Assembly: GCA_963773155.1 (NCBI GenBank) | Contig: CAVZAB010000009.1 | Span: forward strand, 124,001-188,000 | Length of the DNA stretch: 64,000 nt | Reading direction: 5' to 3' | Source: CAVZAB01 sp963773155 | Lineage (GTDB): Bacteria; Pseudomonadota; Alphaproteobacteria; Rhizobiales; Beijerinckiaceae | Shown: positions 58,562-64,000 of the stretch, piece after piece | Layout of the letters: each line of letters starts with the position of its first letter | Numbering within the stretch: the first letter of the stretch is position 1 | Translations under genes and position numbers: made by a program | The notes under the pieces: model-generated | What the model saw: the letters and a program-made list of their open reading frames with translations, nothing else | The model's database searches: none | What the model was told of the DNA's origin: nothing

Positions 58562-59898
58562 TTCTTCTTTCCCCCGCGCAGCTTCGCCTTCTTGATGAGG
58601 CCTTCATATTGGTGCGCCTGCAGATGGCCGGTGATCTGGGCCACCGTATCCATCGTCACGCTGACGACGATCAAGAGCGAGGTGCCGCCGAAATAGAAAG
58701 GCAGCGCCGCATTCGAGATCAGGATCTCCGGAATCAAACAGATGACGGTCAAATAGAGCGCACCGAGAACGGTGATGCGGGTGAGCACCTGGTCGATATA
58801 TTGCGCCGTCCGCTCGCCCGGTCGATGGCCCAGAATGAAGCCGCCGTGCTTCTTGAGATTGTCGGCTGTCTCGGTCGGATTGAACACAATGGCCGTATAG
58901 AAGAAGGCAAAGAAAATGATCATCACGGCGTAGAGGATCATGTAGAGCGGCCGGCCGTGGCCGAGATAGGTCGCGATTGTCGCCAATATGCCGGTGCCCC
59001 CTTGAGCAGCCGAAAACGAGGCAATGGTTGTCGGCAACAGCAGCAGGGAGGAGGCAAAAATCGGCGGAATGACGCCGGAGGTGTTCAGCTTGAGAGGCAG
59101 AAACGAGGTCTGACCCTCGTAGACCCGATTGCCGACCTGACGCTTCGGATAGGTTATCGGCAGCCGCCGTTGCGCCCGTTCCATGAAGACGATGAAGGCG
59201 ATGACCGCGATTGCCATCGCGATCACCCCGAGAATGAGGCCGCTCGATACGGCGCCCTGGCGGCCAAGCTCGAGGGTCCCGGCTATCGCGGCCGGCAATT
59301 GCGCGACAATGCCGGCAAAAATGATCAGTGACGAACCGTTGCCGATGCCGCGCGAGGTAATCTGCTCGCCGAGCCACATCAGGAACATCGTACCGCCCAC
59401 GAGGGTCAGCACCGTCGAAATGCGAAAGAACAGGCCGGGTTCGGCGACGATATTGCCGGAACTGCCCTCGAGCCCGACGGCAATGCCATAGGCCTGGAAG
59501 GCGGCGAGAACGACGGTAAGAAAGCGCGTATATTGGTTGAGGACCTTGCGGCCCTGTTCACCTTCCTTCTTCAGCGCCTCGAGCTGGGGAAAGACAGTGG
59601 TCAACAGCTGGATGATAATCGAGGCGGAAATATAGGGCATGATGTTCAGCGCGAAGATCGCCATGCGCTGGACGGCGCCGCCGGAAAACATGTTGAACAG
59701 ACCGAGCACGCCCTGGCTTTTGCCGGCAAAGCTTTGTTCGAAGGCCGCGGGATCGATGCCGGGCAGCGGGATATAGGTCCCGAGCCGATAGATGATCAGG
59801 GCGCCGAGGGTGAACCAGATCCGCTTTTTCAGTTCCTCGGCCTTGGAAAAGGCCGAGAAATTTATATTGGCTGCGAGCTGTTCGGCTGCCGATGCCAT
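58558..59898 (-). CDS. secY: Preprotein translocase SecY
   Basis: SecY is the central channel of the Sec translocon. The 446-residue product has ten predicted membrane helices, the plug region GIDPAAFEQSF, LIIFAGIVAQLP and the C-terminal FYFGGTSLLIVVSVTMDT with a Lys-rich end. ATG 59898 (MASAAEQLAANI) is the normal alphaproteobacterial start. It is downstream of rplO and coupled to adk. Confidence 0.98.
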   Translation of the reverse strand: MASAAEQLAANINFSAFSKAEELKKRIWFTLGALIIYRLGTYIPLPGIDPAAFEQSFAGKSQGVLGLFNMFSGGAVQRMAIFALNIMPYISASIIIQLLTTVFPQLEALKKEGEQGRKVLNQYTRFLTVVLAAFQAYGIAVGLEGSSGNIVAEPGLFFRISTVLTLVGGTMFLMWLGEQITSRGIGNGSSLIIFAGIVAQLPAAIAGTLELGRQGAVSSGLILGVIAMAIAVIAFIVFMERAQRRLPITYPKRQVGNRVYEGQTSFLPLKLNTSGVIPPIFASSLLLLPTTIASFSAAQGGTGILATIATYLGHGRPLYMILYAVMIIFFAFFYTAIVFNPTETADNLKKHGGFILGHRPGERTAQYIDQVLTRITVLGALYLTVICLIPEILISNAALPFYFGGTSLLIVVSVTMDTVAQITGHLQAHQYEGLIKKAKLRGGKKK

Positions 59899-60037
59899 TC
59901 AAACGCTCCTCTTGGCAAGTGCCCGGTCCCCGCTTGCAAGCCCAATTCGGACCGCTCGCAGACCGCCGATGATCCGATGCCGCGCCTGCCTCATATGGGG
60001 ATCGAGCTTCACCAATCCATCCCCATTCCAGCAAGGC

Positions 60038-60526
60038 TCAGCCTGGCGAGGCTGGCGTGACCGCTTCCTGTTGCAACAGTTTGACCGAGCCGCCGGCCTT
60101 TTCGATCGCCGTCAAAGCCGTCTTCGAGGCCGCCGCCACTTCGAAGGCCAGTTTTGCCCTCAGCGTCCCCTTGCCGAGAATCTTGACGCCATCGCGCGGC
60201 TTGGTGCAGACCCCGGCCTCGATCAGGCCGGCCAGCGTGACCAGCTTGTCGGCGGCCAGCTTGCCGGCGTCGACCGCCGCCTGGATCCGGTCGAGATTGA
60301 CCTCGTTATAGGCAAGCGCAAAGGGATTGTGAAAGCCGCGCTTAGGCAGGCGCCGATGCAGCGGCATCTGGCCGCCTTCGAACCCCTTGATCCGCACGCC
60401 GGTACGCGCCTTCTGCCCCTTGACGCCGCGCCCGCCGGTCTTGCCCTTGCCCGAGCCGATGCCCCGACCGATGCGCATGCGCGCCTTGCGGGCGCCGGCC
60501 TTGTCGGAAATCGCGTTCAGTTTCAT
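60038..60526 (-). CDS. rplO: Ribosomal protein uL15
   Basis: The 162-residue 50S protein has the loop-rich start MKLNAISDKAGARKARMRIG, GIGSGKGKTGGRGVKGQKAR and GQMPLHRRLPKRGF, then a helical domain. The ATG at 60526 fits the family better than the one two codons earlier. Normal for the spc cluster. Confidence 0.97.
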   Translation of the reverse strand: MKLNAISDKAGARKARMRIGRGIGSGKGKTGGRGVKGQKARTGVRIKGFEGGQMPLHRRLPKRGFHNPFALAYNEVNLDRIQAAVDAGKLAADKLVTLAGLIEAGVCTKPRDGVKILGKGTLRAKLAFEVAAASKTALTAIEKAGGSVKLLQQEAVTPASPG

Positions 60527-60536
60527 TGTCATATCC

Positions 60537-60731
60537 TCATTCAGCCTCGACGATCCGCACCATGTGCGCCACTTTGGCGATCATGCCGCGAACCGATTGC
60601 GTGTCGGGAAGGGTCGCCCGACGGCCGAGCCGATTAAGGCCGAGCCCGATCAGGGTCCGGCGCTGCTCGCCGGGCCGGCCAATCGGGCTGCCCGTCTGCT
60701 CCACTGTCAGGGTCTTCTGCGTCTTGCTCAT
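60537..60731 (-). CDS. rpmD: Ribosomal protein uL30
   Basis: The 64-residue 50S protein reads MSKTQKTLTVEQTGSPIGRP, LNRLGRRATLPDTQSVRGM and VAHMVRIVEAE, complete L30. The ATG at 60731 was chosen because it gives the family's MSK start. It sits 10 bp before rplO. Confidence 0.95.
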   Translation of the reverse strand: MSKTQKTLTVEQTGSPIGRPGEQRRTLIGLGLNRLGRRATLPDTQSVRGMIAKVAHMVRIVEAE

Positions 60732-60745
60732 AATCATCTCTCGTC

Positions 60746-61306
60746 TCAGGAATCGGCAGCGTCGGCGTCGACGCCCTGCCGACGCGATTGCAATGTCGAC
60801 ACTTTCAGATTGCGGCGCGCCGCGACCGCGCGCGGCGAATCCTCGTGCGCCAGGGCATCGAAGGTCGCGCGCACCATGTTATAGGGATTGGACGATCCCT
60901 GGCTCTTGGCGACGACGTCGTGCATGCCGAGCGTTTCGAATATGGCGCGCATCGGGCCGCCGGCGATAATGCCGGTGCCGGCCGGTGCCGCACGCAAGAT
61001 CACTCGGCCCGCCCCGTGCCGGCCGCTGACGTCGTGATGCAGGGTTCGACCCTCGCGCAGCGGCACCCGGATCAGGCCGCGCTTGGCGGCATCGGTTGCC
61101 TTGCGGATCGCTTCCGGCACCTCGCGCGCCTTGCCATGCCCGAAACCGACGCGCCCCTTCTGGTCGCCGACCACCACCAGGGCGGCAAAACCGAAGCGTC
61201 GTCCGCCCTTGACCACCTTTGCGACGCGATTGATATGGACCAGGCGATCGACAAATTCGCTATCGCGTTCCTCGCGGTCCCGTCCGCCATCCCGTTCACG
61301 TGCCAT
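60746..61306 (-). CDS. rpsE: Ribosomal protein uS5
   Basis: The 186-residue 30S protein has the double-stranded RNA-binding domain (FVDRLVHINRVAKVVKGGRR, FAALVVVGDQKGRVGFG) and the C-terminal domain with SRGSNN-like text QGSSNPYNMVRATFDAL. The start was set at ATG 61306 (MARERDGG). The Ser/Arg-rich N-terminus is typical. Confidence 0.96.
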   Translation of the reverse strand: MARERDGGRDREERDSEFVDRLVHINRVAKVVKGGRRFGFAALVVVGDQKGRVGFGHGKAREVPEAIRKATDAAKRGLIRVPLREGRTLHHDVSGRHGAGRVILRAAPAGTGIIAGGPMRAIFETLGMHDVVAKSQGSSNPYNMVRATFDALAHEDSPRAVAARRNLKVSTLQSRRQGVDADAADS

Positions 61307-61350
61307 GTTCAAAATCCAATGCTGTGGCGGCAGTTTGCCGCGCGATCCGA

Positions 61351-61713
61351 CTAGAAATTCAGCCCGCCTTCGCGCGCCCCTTCGGCCAAAGCCTTGACCC
61401 GGCCGTGATAGACATAGGCGCCGCGATCGAAGACGACGTCCTTGACGCCGGCCTTGGTCGCCCGCTCGGCAATCAGCTTGCCGACGATCTTGGCGGCCTC
61501 GACGGTCGCTCCCGTCTTCAGCGTGCCACGGGCATCTTTCTCGAGCGTCGAGGCGGCGGCGATCGTCGCCCCCCTGGCGTCATCAATAATCTGCGCATAG
61601 ATCTGTTTCGACGAGCGAAAGACCGATAGTCTTGGCTTGCCATAGGCGCGCGCCCGCACGGCGCGCCTGATGCGCGCCTTTCGTCGGGCCTGTGCAATAT
61701 TGTCCCTGGGCAT
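61351..61713 (-). CDS. rplR: Ribosomal protein uL18
   Basis: The 120-residue 50S protein that binds 5S rRNA reads KPRLSVFRSSKQIYAQIIDD, GKLIAERATKAGVKDVVFDRG and YHGRVKALAEGAREGGLNF. ATG 61713 gives the usual start MPRDNIAQARRKARIRR. Confidence 0.96.
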   Translation of the reverse strand: MPRDNIAQARRKARIRRAVRARAYGKPRLSVFRSSKQIYAQIIDDARGATIAAASTLEKDARGTLKTGATVEAAKIVGKLIAERATKAGVKDVVFDRGAYVYHGRVKALAEGAREGGLNF

Positions 61714-61723
61714 CCGCCACTCC

Positions 61724-62257
61724 TTACTTCTTCTTGCCTTCCTTGCGGAAGATGAATTCATCGGCATATTTGACGCCCTTGCCCTTGTAGGGCTCGGGGC
61801 TACGCATCTCGCGGATCTCGGCGGCGACCTGGCCGACCTGTCGCTTGTCGATTCCCGCGATCGAAATCTCGGTCGGCTTCGGCGTCAGGATCGTGATACC
61901 GGTTGGAATTGGGTAGCTGAGGTCGTGGCTGTAGCCGAGCGACAATTGCAAAGTCTTGCCGGCCACCGCCGCCTTGTAGCCGACCCCGGTAATCTCGAGT
62001 TTCTTCTCGAAGCCTTTGGTTACGCCAGCGACCAGATTGGCGATCATCGAGCGCGACATGCCCCATTGGGCCCGCGCCCGCTTGCTTTGGCTGCGCGGCT
62101 CGACGCGGATGTCGCCGGCCTCGAGCGCGACCGAGACGTCATCAGGCACAGCAAAGCGCAATTCGCCCTTGGCTCCCTTGACCGCAACCGTCTGACCCTC
62201 GACCTTGGCGCTTACGCCGGCCGGGAGCGGCACCGGCTTTTTCCCAATTCGTGACAT
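61724..62257 (-). CDS. rplF: Ribosomal protein uL6
   Basis: The 177-residue 50S protein has two L6 repeats, the start MSRIGKKPVPLPAGVSAKVE, and the end EPYKGKGVKYADEFIFRKEG followed by a basic KKK. ATG 62257 was chosen for its match to the family start; a longer upstream reading adds an unrelated segment. Confidence 0.97.
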   Translation of the reverse strand: MSRIGKKPVPLPAGVSAKVEGQTVAVKGAKGELRFAVPDDVSVALEAGDIRVEPRSQSKRARAQWGMSRSMIANLVAGVTKGFEKKLEITGVGYKAAVAGKTLQLSLGYSHDLSYPIPTGITILTPKPTEISIAGIDKRQVGQVAAEIREMRSPEPYKGKGVKYADEFIFRKEGKKK

Positions 62258-62273
62258 GATTGTTCCTCGCCGA

Positions 62274-62666
62274 TCAAAACACTTTGCAGAGCACTTCGCC
62301 GCCGACATTGTTCTCGCGGGCGGCATGATCGGCCATCACGCCCTTCGGCGTCGACACGATCGTGATACCGAGGCCATTGGCAACGCGCGGCATGGCATGG
62401 ACGGCGACATAGACCCGTCGGCCTGGCTTCGAGACCCGCTCGATTTCGCGAATTACGGGTTCGCCATCGTGATATTTGAGCTCGATCTCGAATTCGGTCC
62501 GGCCGTTGCCGTATTCGGTCGTCGAATAGCCGCGGATATAGCCTTCTTGCTGGAGGACATCGAGGACATTGGCCCGGATCTTGGAACCGGGCGTCGAAAC
62601 CTTGCCCTTGTGCCGCATCTGAGCGTTGCGGATGCGGGTGAGCATATCGCCCAATGGATCATTCAT
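62274..62666 (-). CDS. rpsH: Ribosomal protein uS8
   Basis: The 130-residue 30S protein starts MNDPLGDMLTRIRNAQMRHKG and ends with NNVGGEVLCKVF and the usual GITIVSTPKGVMAD motif near the end. It is 10 bp after rpsN. Confidence 0.97.
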   Translation of the reverse strand: MNDPLGDMLTRIRNAQMRHKGKVSTPGSKIRANVLDVLQQEGYIRGYSTTEYGNGRTEFEIELKYHDGEPVIREIERVSKPGRRVYVAVHAMPRVANGLGITIVSTPKGVMADHAARENNVGGEVLCKVF

Positions 62667-62676
62667 CGCAGGCCCC

Positions 62677-62982
62677 CTACCAGCTCGACTTGACGAGACC
62701 GGGAACCAGGCCCTTCGAGCCGTACTCCCGTAGCGCGATGCGCGACATTCTGAGCTTGCGATTGTAGCCGCGCGGGCGCCCGGTGACCTCGCAGCGGTTG
62801 CGCACTCGGCCAGCCGAGGAATTGCGCGGCAATTCGGCAAGCTTCAGCCGCGCCGCAAAACGCTCCTCGACGCTCAACGCCTGGTTGTCGGCAATCGTCT
62901 TTAGACGGGTCCGCCGGCCGGCATATTTCTTGACCAGCTTGGCCCGCCTGTTGTTCTTCTCGATCGAACTTTTCTTTGCCAT
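62677..62982 (-). CDS. rpsN: Ribosomal protein uS14
   Basis: The 101-residue long form without the zinc-binding cysteines begins MAKKSSIEKNNRRAKLVKKY and has NRCEVTGRPRGYNRKLRMSR and the end GLVPGLVKSSW. ATG 62982 is the normal start. Confidence 0.97.
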   Translation of the reverse strand: MAKKSSIEKNNRRAKLVKKYAGRRTRLKTIADNQALSVEERFAARLKLAELPRNSSAGRVRNRCEVTGRPRGYNRKLRMSRIALREYGSKGLVPGLVKSSW

Positions 62983-63019
62983 ATTCTCTACCTCTGGTGT
63001 CCGCGTATGAGGTTCCGCC

Positions 63020-63682
63020 TCACTGCCGGAACGGGAAGTTAAAAGCGCGCAGCAGCGCCCGTGCCTCTTCATCGTTTTTGGCCGTCGTGCACACGACAAC
63101 ATCGAGGCCAAGCGCCGATTCGGCCTTGTCGTAATCGATTTCCGGAAACACCAGATGTTCCTTGATGCCGAGCGCGAAATTGCCGCGTCCGTCGAAGGAT
63201 TTGGTGTTGAGGCCGCGAAAGTCACGGACCCGCGGCAGCGCGATCGTGATCAGCCGGTCGAGAAACTCATACATGCGCGTATTGCGCAGCGTCACCTTGC
63301 AGCCGATCGGCATGTTCTCGCGCACCTTAAAGGTCGAGATCGCCATTCGCGCCCGCGTGATGATCGGCTTCTGGCCCGCGATCAGAGCGAGGTCTGCTGC
63401 CGCCGCCGTCACCTTTTTGGTGTCGTTGACCGCTTCGCCGACGCCCATGTTGAGCACGATCTTTTCAATCACCGGCACTTCCATCGCATTGCGGTAGCCG
63501 AATTGCTTGATCATTTCCGGTCGGATGACCTCGATGTAGCGCGCCTTGAGCCGCGGCACATAGTCCTTCGGCACCATTGTCTCGCTGGCTGACGCGGTCG
63601 CGGCCTTAGCCGGCTGGGCGGGCTTCGCCTTGGCCTTGCCGGTCTTTACAGAACCGGCTTTGGCAGTTTGAACTTCAGCCAT
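63020..63682 (-). CDS. rplE: Ribosomal protein uL5 with a 35-residue basic N-terminal extension
   Basis: This 50S protein binds 5S rRNA. The core from MVPKDYVPRLKARYIEVIRP to the end is normal uL5 (MGVGEAVNDTKK, GCKVTLRNTRMYEFLDRLI, FRGLNTKSFDGRGNFALG). Ahead of it are about 35 residues rich in K, A and T. ATG 63682 overlaps the rplX stop by 8 bp, so the extension is translated if that start is used. An internal start at the MVPKDY ATG would remove it. Confidence 0.96.
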   Translation of the reverse strand: MAEVQTAKAGSVKTGKAKAKPAQPAKAATASASETMVPKDYVPRLKARYIEVIRPEMIKQFGYRNAMEVPVIEKIVLNMGVGEAVNDTKKVTAAAADLALIAGQKPIITRARMAISTFKVRENMPIGCKVTLRNTRMYEFLDRLITIALPRVRDFRGLNTKSFDGRGNFALGIKEHLVFPEIDYDKAESALGLDVVVCTTAKNDEEARALLRAFNFPFRQ

Positions 63683-63992
63683 CGATCAAATCTCCCGAAC
63701 GCTTGGCGACGCGAACCTTGCGGCCGTCGTCGAGCAGCTTGAATCCCACCCGCGAGGGCTTGCCCGTCTTCGGATCAACCGCCGCCAGATTGGATAGGTG
63801 GATCGGCGCTTCCTTGCTGATAATGCCGCCTTCCTGCTTGGCTGATTGGCGCTGGTGGCGCTTGACGACATTGATGCCGGTGACGATGGCGCGGCCCTCT
63901 TGCGGGAGCACCTGGACGACCTCGCCGCTCCGGCCCTTGTCGCGGCCGCAGATGACGACAACTTTGTCGCCCTTCCTGATCTTTGCCGCCAT
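63675..63992 (-). CDS. rplX: Ribosomal protein uL24
   Basis: The 105-residue 50S assembly protein has the KOW motif KIRKGDKVVVICGRDKGRSG, INVVKRHQRQSAKQEGG and the C-terminal RKVRVAKRSGDLIDG. The ATG at 63992 is preferred over the GTG at 63995. The genes before it (rplN and so on) lie outside the window. Confidence 0.97.
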   Translation of the reverse strand: MAAKIRKGDKVVVICGRDKGRSGEVVQVLPQEGRAIVTGINVVKRHQRQSAKQEGGIISKEAPIHLSNLAAVDPKTGKPSRVGFKLLDDGRKVRVAKRSGDLIDG

Positions 63993-64000
63993 CACAGCAC

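Overview
The window is a stretch of chromosome from an alphaproteobacterium, most likely Rhizobiales/Hyphomicrobiales. The evidence is conserved gene order (topA-rnr-DUF983-NUDIX-rpmG next to divK/pleD-DUF3572-dinB, and eipB-ridA-GDPD-COG3146-HIT-clpA-clpS-phasin-D,D-carboxypeptidase), an EipB (DUF1849) homologue, ATP12, DUF1489, a short-lid adenylate kinase and a CtrA-type TTAA-N7-TTAA box. The DNA is GC-rich. I cannot fix the family or genus.

Layout. 1-4.1 kb: the 3' part of a type I secretion ATPase gene, its membrane fusion protein, and a convergent gene of unknown function; this block sits where many Rhizobiales carry dprA. 4.2-12 kb: topA, rnr, DUF983, NUDIX, a wrecked MFS gene and rpmG. 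12-16.1 kb: a tiny predicted membrane protein downstream of a CtrA box, then the cell-cycle regulators pleD and divK, DUF3572 and dinB. 16.2-18.4 kb: an accessory island with a cysteine-free Ala/His-rich protein and a repeat-rich intergenic region. 18.4-29.7 kb: envelope and proteostasis genes (EipB, RidA, GDPD, Spy-like, HIT, ClpA/ClpS, phasin, DacA-like, a membrane DnaJ, DUF1489). 29.7-38.9 kb: leucine-catabolism genes (SDR, methylcrotonyl-CoA carboxylase alpha and beta, isovaleryl-CoA dehydrogenase) mixed with GSTs, rhodanese, DUF599 and an RraA/HMG-aldolase-like protein. 38.9-40.7 kb: a GH25 lysozyme lipoprotein, a CE4 deacetylase and tRNA-Leu(GAG). 40.8-49.8 kb: lipB, acylphosphatase, gamma-glutamylcyclotransferase, both propionyl-CoA carboxylase subunits, an agmatinase-like protein, an M19 dipeptidase and ATP12. 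49.8-55.3 kb: a small secreted protein, an RluA-family synthase, RarA, a ParF/ParG-like ATPase/RHH pair and a DegP-type protease. 55.3-64 kb: the end of the S10-spc-alpha ribosomal superoperon, from rplX to rplQ, on the minus strand.

Two features dominate the second look. First, at least six genes, including the essential rpsK and rpoA, carry a net +1 base insertion that breaks the frame. rpoA and the parA-like gene also each have a conserved CAG codon changed to TAG close to the start. This is most easily explained by sequence or assembly errors, so those genes are annotated as single loci. Second, the MFS gene is broken in a different way: two blocks are missing and one 57-bp in-frame block has been flipped in place.

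The clearest regulatory structures are a phasin promoter with a PhaR-type TGC-N3-GCA palindrome between its -35 and -10 elements, the CtrA box at 12264, and an array of ACCAG boxes just upstream of the ParA/RHH pair. I found no CRISPR array, intact insertion sequence, prophage or clearly novel defence system.
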